Both the position numbers and the translations under genes were made by a program. 20,238 nucleotides of DNA from Deltaproteobacteria bacterium (GTDB lineage: Bacteria; Desulfobacterota; DSM-4660; Desulfatiglandales; HGW-15): assembly GCA_016926135.1 (NCBI GenBank), contig JAFGPH010000321.1:1-20238 (forward strand). The letters run 5' to 3'. The notes beneath the pieces were generated by a model, which was given only the letters and a program-made list of their open reading frames with translations, made no database searches and was not told the origin of the DNA. Of this stretch, positions 8,049 through 14,936 are shown piece by piece (the first letter of the stretch is position 1; each line of letters starts with the position of its first letter).

Positions 8049-8087
8049 GGCGTTGTCAGCGTTTCATGAAACGGGACGCCGTTTTTT
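8049..8087 (+). terminator. Intrinsic terminator after the MmgE/PrpD gene
   Basis: A two-tier hairpin is formed by GGCGT (8049-8053) with ACGCC (8076-8080) outside and CGTTTC (8060-8065) with GAAACG (8068-8073) inside. TTTTTT follows at 8082-8087. This would close the transporter-MmgE/PrpD transcript only 4 nt before the -35 box of the next promoter. Confidence 0.7.
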
Positions 8088-8090
8088 GTA

Positions 8091-8120
8091 TTGACAAGCG
8101 CGGGAACAGGGCCTTACATT
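8091..8120 (+). promoter_or_regulatory. Promoter of the CoA ligase-oxidoreductase operon
   Basis: TTGACA (8091-8096, 6/6 match) is followed after 18 nt by TACATT (8115-8120, 4/6 match). It lies directly downstream of a terminator and directly upstream of the first ligase gene, with a predicted leader of only about 25 nt. A 12-bp palindrome overlaps the -10 box and the predicted start point. Confidence 0.6.
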
Positions 8121-8129
8121 GTCGACAAT
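8118..8129. promoter_or_regulatory. Palindromic operator, probable site for the operon's GntR regulator
   Basis: ATTGTCGACAAT is a perfect 12-bp palindrome fitting the T-GT-N3-AC-A type sites bound by FadR/FCD-class GntR repressors. It overlaps the -10 box and likely transcription start, where a bound dimer would block RNA polymerase. The fourth gene of the same operon encodes an FCD-type GntR protein, so autoregulated repression released by a pathway acid is the simple model. No equally good second copy was found before the TAXI gene. Confidence 0.6.
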
Positions 8130-8150
8130 CGACATTACAGGGAGAAGACC

Positions 8151-9338
8151 ATGAGGCTTCTGGAATACGAGGCAAAGGAGATCCTGGGGCGCTACAAGAT
8201 TCCGATTCCCTCCGGTTATGTGGTTGAATCGGCCGCCGAGATCCGAACCCCGGACCGCCCCGTCATGCTCAAGGCGCAAATCCCACTGGGTAAAAGGGGC
8301 AAGGCCGGCGGCATTCTGGAAGCCGCCTCCCTGGAGGCGGCCAGAGACGGAACGGGACATCTCCTTTCCTCCCGGACCAGGGGCTACACCCCCGGAAGGG
8401 TCCTTGTGGAGGAGAAGACTGCGGTGGCCCGGGAGGTTTTCATGGCCATTACCTATGACACGGTGGCCAAAGAGCCTCTGGCGATCTTTTCCCTGGAGGG
8501 CGGGGTGGATGTGGAGGAGTTGGCCGCAACCAAACCGGAGAAGGTGATCCGGGAGCGGTTTTCGGTTCGTGGGGGGCTGCCCCCGTATCGTGCCAGGGAG
8601 ATCGTCTCCGAGGCGGGTGTTTCGGGAGGCATGCTCCTGGGCCTGGGGGCCATCCTTTCCGGCCTTGCGGACATGTTTCTGGACTATGATGCCACGGTCG
8701 CTGAAATCAATCCCCTGGCCCTCACGGGTGACGGGAAATGGGTTGCCCTGGATTGTCACATCGAGATCGACGATGACGCCCTCTTCCGGCACAGGGATGT
8801 GGCGGAAAAGCAGGCGGATGAAAGCCGATATGCCGGTGGAAGGACGAGTACGGATTTCGAGCGCAGGGCTGCGGATATTGATCGCCTGGATCATCGTGGG
8901 GTTGCAGGGCGCGTGATCGAATTCGACGGTTCACTGGGCTTGATCATCGGGGGAGGTGGTGCTTCCCTCACAGCGTTTGATGCGGTGAGGCAGAATGGTG
9001 GAAGACCCGCCAATTACTGCGAAATCGGCGGCAACCCTTCCGTTCTCAAGGTGAAGGAACTGACCAGGCACATCCTGTCCAAGAGAGACGTCGAGAAGAT
9101 CGCCGTTATCATGAACGTGGTGAGCAATACCAGGGTGGATCTCGTGGCCCGCGGCGTTGTGAAGGGCATCCTGGAGGCTGGCAAGATCCCGTCGGAAACG
9201 CTGGCTGTTTTTCGGGTTCCCGGGGCCTGGGAAGAGGAGGGGTTCAAGATCCTTTCAAAGTACGGTGTGGTTTACTGCGACCGAAGCGTTTCCATTGACG
9301 GCGCGGCCGAGATGGCTGTGACGAGAACCCGGAACTGA
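8151..9338 (+). CDS. Acid:CoA ligase beta subunit (SucC/MtkA-like, ADP- or GDP-forming)
   Basis: The 395-residue product is the size of succinyl-CoA synthetase beta. It opens with the family signature LLEYEAKEILGRYKIPIP. It has an ATP-grasp domain with Lys41 in LKAQ, GKRGKAGGI (47-55) and EINPL (185-189), then a C-terminal ligase domain with GLIIGGGGASL and EIGGNPS (291-297). With the next gene it forms a two-subunit ATP-dependent ligase. Relatives use succinate, malate (malate-CoA ligase) or itaconate. The start at 8151 follows GGGAGAAG and matches the family N-terminus; the longer frame from 8091 would run through the promoter. The usual IGGGA motif region reads EIGGNPS, so preference for a non-succinate acid is possible but unproven. 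Confidence 0.92.
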   Translation: MRLLEYEAKEILGRYKIPIPSGYVVESAAEIRTPDRPVMLKAQIPLGKRGKAGGILEAASLEAARDGTGHLLSSRTRGYTPGRVLVEEKTAVAREVFMAITYDTVAKEPLAIFSLEGGVDVEELAATKPEKVIRERFSVRGGLPPYRAREIVSEAGVSGGMLLGLGAILSGLADMFLDYDATVAEINPLALTGDGKWVALDCHIEIDDDALFRHRDVAEKQADESRYAGGRTSTDFERRAADIDRLDHRGVAGRVIEFDGSLGLIIGGGGASLTAFDAVRQNGGRPANYCEIGGNPSVLKVKELTRHILSKRDVEKIAVIMNVVSNTRVDLVARGVVKGILEAGKIPSETLAVFRVPGAWEEEGFKILSKYGVVYCDRSVSIDGAAEMAVTRTRN

Positions 9339-9359
9339 GCAGCACCCAAGGGAGACGAG

Positions 9360-10259
9360 ATGTCCATACTGGCGGAGAAAGACGCGAGGGTGATCATTCA
9401 GGGGATCACCGGAAGAGAGGCTGCCTCTTTTACGAAGGACATGCTGGATTACGGGACCCGTGTGGTTGCCGGGGTCACCCCCGGCAAGCAGGGACAGGCG
9501 GTCTACGGCGTACCCGTGTACGATACGGTTCGTGGGGCACTGAGGGATCACCCGGCCGATGCGGCGGTGATCTCGGTTCCACCGGGTATGGTGAAAGGGG
9601 CCGTGCTGGAGACCCTTGAAAATGGAATACAGCTTCTGGTGGTGGTCACCGAGCGTGTGCCCAGGAAAGACGTCGTGGAGTTCCTGGAAACGGCGAGGGA
9701 AAAGGGTGCCCGCGTCATCGGTCCCAACACGCTCGGCCTGATCTCTCCGGGCAAGATCAAACTGGGCATGGCAGGGGGACCGGCGGAGGACGTGAGGAAG
9801 GCCTACATGCCGGGACGCGTGGGGATAGCGTCCCGAAGCGGGGGCATGACCACGGAGATCGCCAACCTGCTCAGCACCCACGGCATCGGACAGAGCACCT
9901 GCATCGGGGTCGGGGGCGACCCGGTCGTGGGTTCCAACTTCCTGGATCTCATCCCCCTGTTCCATGAGGATCCGGAAACGGATGGCGTTGTCCTATTCTG
10001 TGAACCGGGGGGTGTCATTGAGGAGAGCCTTGCGGAGATGGTCGTTTCCAGGGGGATCACCATGCCCATTGTGGCTTTCGTGGCCGGTCGCTTCGTGGAT
10101 GAGATGCCCGGGGTAAGGTTCGGCCATGCGGCCACCATTGTGGAAGGCGAAAAGGGGACCGCCAAGGGCAAGGTCGAGAGCTTCTGGAAAGCCGGTATCC
10201 ATGTGGCGGAGAGGTTCTCCGATATCGTTCCCCTGCTCAAGAAACACCTTTCATCGTGA
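9360..10259 (+). CDS. Acid:CoA ligase alpha subunit (SucD/MtkB-like)
   Basis: The 299-residue product has an N-terminal CoA-binding Rossmann domain (VIIQGITGREAASFTKDML, 11-29, then AGVTPGKQG) and the C-terminal ligase domain. GPNTLGLISPG (121-131) and GIASRSGGMTTE (155-166) are diagnostic. His256 in the GVRFGHAATI loop is the histidine phosphorylated in this family, so the enzyme should be active. The reaction is acid + CoA + ATP (or GTP) to acyl-CoA + ADP (GDP) + phosphate. It begins 21 nt after the beta subunit with an AAGGGAGACGAG ribosome binding site. A CitE-like lyase converging from the right fits a malyl- or citramalyl-CoA product better than a Krebs-cycle role. Confidence 0.93.
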   Translation: MSILAEKDARVIIQGITGREAASFTKDMLDYGTRVVAGVTPGKQGQAVYGVPVYDTVRGALRDHPADAAVISVPPGMVKGAVLETLENGIQLLVVVTERVPRKDVVEFLETAREKGARVIGPNTLGLISPGKIKLGMAGGPAEDVRKAYMPGRVGIASRSGGMTTEIANLLSTHGIGQSTCIGVGGDPVVGSNFLDLIPLFHEDPETDGVVLFCEPGGVIEESLAEMVVSRGITMPIVAFVAGRFVDEMPGVRFGHAATIVEGEKGTAKGKVESFWKAGIHVAERFSDIVPLLKKHLSS

Positions 10260-10274
10260 ACACCGAGGCGGGAG

Positions 10275-10508
10275 ATGGGCGAGTTCATCAGCATCGAAGT
10301 GGATTTTTCAAAATGCGCAGGCATCGCCGCGTGCGGCGGGTGTGTGAAGGTGTGTCCGGTGAACATCTTTGCCGGGGAGGAGGGCAGTCCATCCATCGTC
10401 CCGGAAAACGAGGATGAATGCACCCTGTGCGATTTGTGCAGGCAGGTCTGCAGTCCATCGGCGATCATCATCCATAAGCGATACGAAGAACATGCCCGGA
10501 ATGAATGA
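10275..10508 (+). CDS. 2[4Fe-4S] ferredoxin
   Basis: The 77-residue product is a bacterial-type ferredoxin. The second motif is canonical (C49-x2-C52-x2-C55-x3-C59). The first is stretched: C14 is followed by five instead of two residues before C20-x2-C23-x3-C27-P, so the first ligand is either displaced C14 or missing. It starts 15 nt after the ligase alpha gene, and its end overlaps the regulator gene, so it is co-expressed with the pathway. A likely role is electron transfer to or from the SDH/FRD-like complex encoded two genes downstream, or to another redox partner. The stretched loop may alter cluster potential. Its partner cannot be read from sequence. Confidence 0.85.
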   Translation: MGEFISIEVDFSKCAGIAACGGCVKVCPVNIFAGEEGSPSIVPENEDECTLCDLCRQVCSPSAIIIHKRYEEHARNE

Positions 10509-11187
10509 CCGGTTGCGGGGCCTGGATTTCAAACCCGCGGGTCTGGCGGAGAAGGCCTCCGAAACCCTTCGCCAAGCCATTCTGGAAGGCCTTTTGAAGG
10601 GCGGGGAGCAGCTGCTCGAGGTGCAGCTCCAGAGGCAGTTTGGGATCAGCCGCTCTCCCCTGAGGGAGGCCTTCAGGGATCTCGAGAAGAAGGGCCTCGT
10701 GGTCATGGTCCCCAGGAAAGGGACCTTCGTCAAGAGCATATCCAGAAAGGACGTCCAGGACAATTTCCCGGTGCGCGCCGTTCTCGAAGGTCTTGCGGCT
10801 CGAATGGCCTGCAGGAACATGGGGCAGAGAGATCTGGCGGCATTGGATCAGTCCCTGGAAGGGATGAAAAGATCGGCAAAGGCAGGGGATGCCAGGGGAT
10901 TCATGGAGCACCATATTGCCTTTCATGAGACCTTTATCCGGGCATCGGAAAACGATGTGCTCATTCGGGTCCTGGAGAACCTGCGCATGCACAGCATCTG
11001 GCATCGATTCTCGTACCAGTATTACAAGGAGGATTTCCAGAAGTCTCTGGCCATTCACCGAAAGATCCTGGCTCTTTTCAGGGAAAAGGACCCTGATGAA
11101 GAGGTGATTGAAAGAACGGTCAGGCAGCACATCGAAGTGGCCCTGAAGAGATTTTTGCTTTACTTGCAGGAGCAAGTCCACAGGTGA
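10492..11187 (+). CDS. GntR family transcriptional regulator, FCD domain
   Basis: The 231-residue product has an N-terminal winged helix typical of GntR proteins (roughly residues 14-80; LQRQFGISRSPLREAFRDLE is the helix-turn-helix, followed by the wing GLVVMVPRKGTFV). An all-helical FCD effector domain follows, with the metal or carboxylate ligand histidines in EHHIAFHETF, HRKILALF and RQHIEVAL. FCD regulators commonly sense organic acids such as lactate, citrate or C4-dicarboxylates. The ATG at 10492 overlaps the ferredoxin end; the ATG at 10501 is equally possible and neither has a strong ribosome binding site. Its likely target is the palindrome at 8118-8129 in the promoter of its own operon. 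Confidence 0.9.
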   Translation: MPGMNDRLRGLDFKPAGLAEKASETLRQAILEGLLKGGEQLLEVQLQRQFGISRSPLREAFRDLEKKGLVVMVPRKGTFVKSISRKDVQDNFPVRAVLEGLAARMACRNMGQRDLAALDQSLEGMKRSAKAGDARGFMEHHIAFHETFIRASENDVLIRVLENLRMHSIWHRFSYQYYKEDFQKSLAIHRKILALFREKDPDEEVIERTVRQHIEVALKRFLLYLQEQVHR

Positions 11188-11199
11188 CGGGATTTCCCC

Positions 11200-12000
11200 A
11201 TGGGTAGCGAAATCATGAGAAAGAGACTTGAAGCCGCCCTGATTTCCGGGCTCCAGAGGTTGCCCTGTGTGCCCTTCTATGCCGGGACCAGGGGTTGGTA
11301 CTTTATCGTGAGCTGGTGTCACAGGCTCTCGGGCATTCTTCTGGTGCTCCTGGCCCTGTTTCATATCTATACCCTTGAATCCATCCCGGAGACCGGCAGG
11401 TCTTTTCTTCTCATGTTCTTCCAATGGGCATTGAGCATTCCGGTGATCTTCCATGCCTTCAATGGTGCGCGAATCATTCGATACGAATGCTATGGGGGCC
11501 GTGAGGATGAAAAGATGCTTCGATGGGTCTTCAGCCTCCTGTGCGTTTTCGTCCTGCTCCTGGCCGTGTTGATGGTCCTGGGGAGACATCGGGTATCCCC
11601 ATTCTTCTACTGGATGTTGATGGGACCTGCGGCCCTGGTCAGCGGGTATACCCTCGGGGCGAGGATCTGGAACAAGGGGCATTCCCTTTTCTGGAAGCTA
11701 CAGAGAATCAGCGGCGCTTTCCTGCTGGTCATGATCCCCGCCTATATGCTGTTCCTCCAAATCCAGCCGTCCCTCAACGTGGAGGCCAACGTGGTGGTGC
11801 GCGGGATCCAGTCGTTCTCGATCAGGGCGATCTATTCTTTGCTGCTTCTTGCGGTTCTCTTGCACGGGGGTTACGGGGCATGGTCCGTGGCGAATGATTA
11901 TCTGTCATCGCGGAACCAGGGCCGAGTCCTGGCTGTGGGCATCGCGTGCCTATTCCTGTTTTTTCTCTGGATCGGCTTAAGGATGATCCTCCGGATCTGA
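11200..12000 (+). CDS. Membrane anchor/cytochrome b subunit of an SDH/FRD-like complex
   Basis: The 266-residue product has about six hydrophobic helices (near 33-58, 68-93, 108-128, 168-188, 206-230, 243-263). The first part (CHRLSG at 40-45, His55, HAFNGAR at 85-91) and the later part (LQRISG at 167-172, LHGGYGAW at 221-228) match landmarks of single-polypeptide B-type anchors such as Bacillus SdhC. By that alignment His85 and His222 would bind one heme. His55 would be one ligand of the second heme, but its partner position is occupied by Ala181/Tyr182 instead of His. There is also an extra helix between the two halves, so a fusion of SdhC- and SdhD-like units is an alternative reading. It would anchor the following two subunits and exchange electrons with quinone. 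Confidence 0.85.
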   Translation: MGSEIMRKRLEAALISGLQRLPCVPFYAGTRGWYFIVSWCHRLSGILLVLLALFHIYTLESIPETGRSFLLMFFQWALSIPVIFHAFNGARIIRYECYGGREDEKMLRWVFSLLCVFVLLLAVLMVLGRHRVSPFFYWMLMGPAALVSGYTLGARIWNKGHSLFWKLQRISGAFLLVMIPAYMLFLQIQPSLNVEANVVVRGIQSFSIRAIYSLLLLAVLLHGGYGAWSVANDYLSSRNQGRVLAVGIACLFLFFLWIGLRMILRI

Positions 12001-12020
12001 TCAACCAGAGGGGTTTTCAC

Positions 12021-13817
12021 ATGGCTCACCCGTTTCGAATATCTTCCACCCTGAAGTGTGACGTGCTGATCATCGGCGCAGGCGGTGCAGGCCTGCGTTG
12101 TGCGGCGGAGATTCTGGAGAGAAGACCGGGGGCTGAAGTAGTCGCTGTGACCAAGGTGGCCAGTCCCCAGAAATCCCATACCCAGACCGCACAAGGGGGC
12201 ATGGCGGCTGTTGATCCGAGGGACACCGTAGACAGGGCCGTCTTTCACATGTTTGACACATGGAAGGGTTCGGATTGCACCGCAGATCAGAACGTCATCC
12301 GAAAGATCATCGAGGCGGGTTGGGAGCAGGTCCTCTGGATGGAAAGACACGGCATGCATTTCAGTCGCCGGGAAGACGGCAAACTCAGTAAGAGAACCTT
12401 TGGCGGGCATACCCTCCATTTCGGTGAATCCCTGGCCTATCGATGCGTCTTTGAGGCCGACAGAACGGGCAAGGGCATCATGGATCACGTATGGGGGGAG
12501 AGTCTCAAGGGGGGTGCCCGTTTTATCAACCAGGCCGTCGCCACAGAGCTCCTGTTCACGGACGGGGCATGTGTGGGGGCCGTCCTGTTCCGGCAGAAAG
12601 AGGGGGAGTTCGTTCGGGTCATGGCCAAGGCCACCGTATTGGCCACGGGGGGGAACGGGCAGGTCTTCAGGGTTACGACAAACTGCCGTCAAAACACGGG
12701 GGATGGAAACGCCTTGCTTCTCATGGCCGGACTGCCGGTCATGGACCCCGAGGCGATCCAGTTCCATCCCACCGGGATTGTGGGGCCCGGCATCCTTGCC
12801 AGTGAGACCTTGCGTTCCGTGGGGGGTATTTTGAGGAACAGGGAACTGGAGCCCTTCATGGAAAGATATGCACCGAAGATGAAGGAGCTGGCGCCGAGAG
12901 ACCTGGTGGCCCGGGCCATTGAAACGGAGGTTCGCGAGGGCAGGGGTATCCTGAACTCGGATCATCAGATTGAACACGTCTGGATCGACCTGAGGCACCT
13001 TCCCGATTATGTCCATGATGTGGAACTGCCGGAGGTGTCGAGTTTCTTCAGGAAGTTCATCAATCTCGACCCCAAAAAGGACCTCTGTCCTGTTCGGCCG
13101 AGCAATCACTACCAGATGGGTGGAATACCCACCAACGAGTTTGGAGAAGTCCTGCGCGGCCCCGGAGAGACGGTTCCCTGCCTCTATGCGGTGGGAGAAT
13201 GCGCAGCCGCAAGTTTTCACGGCTTCAATCGGCTTGGAACCAATTCTCTCCTAGAGCTGATCACCATGGGCAAATTTGCGGGCGAGAGGATCGCCGGGTG
13301 CCTCCGGGAGGGGTTGACCGAAGCGCAAGCGGATGCCGGCGAAAAGACCTTTGCAGCCTTTTCACGATACCTGGGAGCAGGGGGGAGGGACAATCTCGGC
13401 AAGATCCGTGAAGAGATGCGCAATCTCATGACCGAGAAGGTGGGTGTCTTTCGCAAGGAGGACGGCATTCAGGATGCGATTGAGGCGCTCCGGGGACTCA
13501 AAGAGAGGGCTGAAAAGGCCGCCTTGTCGGGTCGAAGCCTGGTCATGAATCAAGATCTTTTTCAACGGTGGGAACTGGATAACCTGCTGGGCAACGCCAT
13601 GGTCATAGCGACGGGCGCCCTGAACAGGAGGGAATCAAGAGGGGGACACTTCCGGGATGATTTTCCGGAGCGGAGCGATACGTTCCACTATCATACCCTG
13701 GCTTACATGACCGAGTACGGAGAGGTGAGGCTTGGGGAACGCCCTGTGGACATGAGCCTGTTCGATGCGAAGGGTGAACACTGCGAACGATTCGGAATGA
13801 TTGAGCGAAAGTACTGA
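12021..13817 (+). CDS. SDH/FRD-like flavoprotein subunit (FAD)
   Basis: The 598-residue product carries the FAD-binding GAGGAGLRCA motif (19-28) and KSHTQTAQGG, whose His53 is the usual covalent FAD attachment site. Catalytic positions of fumarate reductase/succinate dehydrogenase are mostly present: His249 in QFHPTG, Glu262, Arg293 in APRDLVARAI, His363 in NHYQMGG and Arg404 in NRLGTNSL. Two normally near-invariant stretches differ: RGEGG reads RSVGG (265-269) and the GERFM stretch reads LEPFM (276-280). These line the capping-domain side of the active site, so an altered substrate such as a substituted succinate is plausible. The start at 12021 follows AGAGGGG. It lies 20 nt after the anchor gene and before the iron-sulfur subunit gene. 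Confidence 0.92.
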   Translation: MAHPFRISSTLKCDVLIIGAGGAGLRCAAEILERRPGAEVVAVTKVASPQKSHTQTAQGGMAAVDPRDTVDRAVFHMFDTWKGSDCTADQNVIRKIIEAGWEQVLWMERHGMHFSRREDGKLSKRTFGGHTLHFGESLAYRCVFEADRTGKGIMDHVWGESLKGGARFINQAVATELLFTDGACVGAVLFRQKEGEFVRVMAKATVLATGGNGQVFRVTTNCRQNTGDGNALLLMAGLPVMDPEAIQFHPTGIVGPGILASETLRSVGGILRNRELEPFMERYAPKMKELAPRDLVARAIETEVREGRGILNSDHQIEHVWIDLRHLPDYVHDVELPEVSSFFRKFINLDPKKDLCPVRPSNHYQMGGIPTNEFGEVLRGPGETVPCLYAVGECAAASFHGFNRLGTNSLLELITMGKFAGERIAGCLREGLTEAQADAGEKTFAAFSRYLGAGGRDNLGKIREEMRNLMTEKVGVFRKEDGIQDAIEALRGLKERAEKAALSGRSLVMNQDLFQRWELDNLLGNAMVIATGALNRRESRGGHFRDDFPERSDTFHYHTLAYMTEYGEVRLGERPVDMSLFDAKGEHCERFGMIERKY

Positions 13818-13850
13818 CAGCATCTTTTCACGATCCTGATGGGGCTACAC

Positions 13851-14570
13851 ATGCAGACCACCTATGACATTACCCTGAAGATCAGGCGCTATGACCCGGA
13901 CACCGGGAAGCGCTGGGTTCAGGATTACCCTTTGAAGGCGGGGAGGATCCTTCGGTTTACGGATCTCTTTCGAAAGATCAACAATGAATTGGATCCCAGC
14001 CTGGCCTGGAACTCGTCCTGTGAGCATGCCCAGTGCGGCACCTGTGCGGTGAAGATCAACGGGAAGCCGATGCTTGCCTGCGAACTCCTTGTTGAAAACG
14101 CGGTGCATCACTTTGGGACCTCCGTCTTTCAGGTGGAGCCTATTCCCGTTGCACCGGTGGTTCGTGACCTCGTGGTGGATCTGGAGAAGGCCTATGAAAA
14201 AGTTCATAAAGCCAAGCCTTACATCATCGAACCAAAAGAGAAACCGGACCAGGGAAACGCCTATCCGATTTCTCCGCGAGAGATCGAGTATTACGTGGAT
14301 GCTACCCGCTGCATCAACTGCTTCTGTTGCGCCGCCGCCTGCATGAGCAGCCAGAGAAGCTTCCTGGGGCCTAATGCGGTCATGGCCAGCATTGTCCGGC
14401 TCATGGATCCCCGGGAAAACGCCAAAGAAGAGAGGTTGGAGCTCCTCTACAGCGAGGAGGGCATCTACCGATGTCATACGTCCAAGGCCTGTTCCTTCGT
14501 CTGCCCGAAAGAGATCGACGTGGCCCATTTCATTGCGCTGGCTAAGGAAGGCAGGTTCCGGTCCTCATGA
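13851..14570 (+). CDS. SDH/FRD-like iron-sulfur subunit
   Basis: The 239-residue product is normal length for SdhB/FrdB. Cysteines for three clusters are visible: [2Fe-2S] C57, C62, C65 and C77; [4Fe-4S] C154, C157, C160 and C164; [3Fe-4S] C208, C214 and C218. The usual Pro after the fourth [4Fe-4S] cysteine is replaced by Met. It passes electrons between the flavoprotein and the membrane anchor. The ATG at 13851 was chosen because GGGG lies 6 nt before it; an in-frame ATG at 13839 would add four residues and has no ribosome binding site. It is the last gene of the plus-strand operon, and its stop abuts the first of two palindromic repeats. Confidence 0.92.
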   Translation: MQTTYDITLKIRRYDPDTGKRWVQDYPLKAGRILRFTDLFRKINNELDPSLAWNSSCEHAQCGTCAVKINGKPMLACELLVENAVHHFGTSVFQVEPIPVAPVVRDLVVDLEKAYEKVHKAKPYIIEPKEKPDQGNAYPISPREIEYYVDATRCINCFCCAAACMSSQRSFLGPNAVMASIVRLMDPRENAKEERLELLYSEEGIYRCHTSKACSFVCPKEIDVAHFIALAKEGRFRSS

Positions 14571-14682
14571 AGGCATCCTAGAAACAGTTGCGGCCTGTAC
14601 GACCACCCCCCAAGGCCCTCTCGGAGACGGCGTTCACTGCTGCTGAGGGCCGTGGGGGGGGTGGTCTCTCAGGACCGCAACT
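14571..14682. repeat. Palindromic repeat, copy 1
   Basis: This copy starts directly after the iron-sulfur subunit stop codon. AGTTGCGG (14586-14593) pairs with CCGCAACT (14675-14682), and GACCACCCCC...GGCCCTC pairs with GAGGGCC...GGGGTGGTC inside. It shares sequence with copy 2 from the preceding CATCCTAGAAA-like stretch through the loop (GTTCA-TG region). It is therefore a real repeat family and not merely two similar hairpins. It probably also acts as a bidirectional terminator at this convergent junction. Confidence 0.8.
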
Positions 14683-14814
14683 GATCTTTTGCATTGCCGA
14701 TTACCGCCCCGCAGTATCGAAATTTTTACCGTTGCAGGGACAGGAATGTATCCCGTTTCAGGAGTCGCAGCCTGGGGCTGCTTGTGGAAAGTGCAGAACC
14801 CGGGTCCCGTCTTG

Positions 14815-14936
14815 GAGGTATCGTAGAAATAATTGCGGCCTGTACGACCACCCCCCCACGGCCCTCACAAAGATGGTGTTCATTGATGAGGAGGGCCGTG
14901 GTGGGGTGGTCACAGCGCCGCGACTCAGGATACCAG
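14815..14936. repeat. Palindromic repeat, copy 2
   Basis: This is a second, diverged copy in the same orientation. TTGCGGCCTGTACGACCACC (14833-14852) is identical to the corresponding part of copy 1, as is GAGGGCCGTG at 14891-14900. Its outer ends GGTATC and GATACC form the base of the palindrome. The right end contains the stop codon and last codons of the CitE-like gene. The 130 bp between the copies hold only a small GCAGCC-TGG-GGCTGC hairpin (14767-14781) without a T-run, and no gene. Confidence 0.8.

Noticed and set aside
8091..8150. Longer N-terminus for the CoA ligase beta subunit from 8091
   Set aside because: The added 20 codons run through the -35 box, -10 box and operator, while the family signature and a ribosome binding site define the start at 8151.
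13009..13254. Additional forward frames inside the flavoprotein gene
   Set aside because: They are alternative-frame shadows within a full-length conserved gene, without ribosome binding sites.
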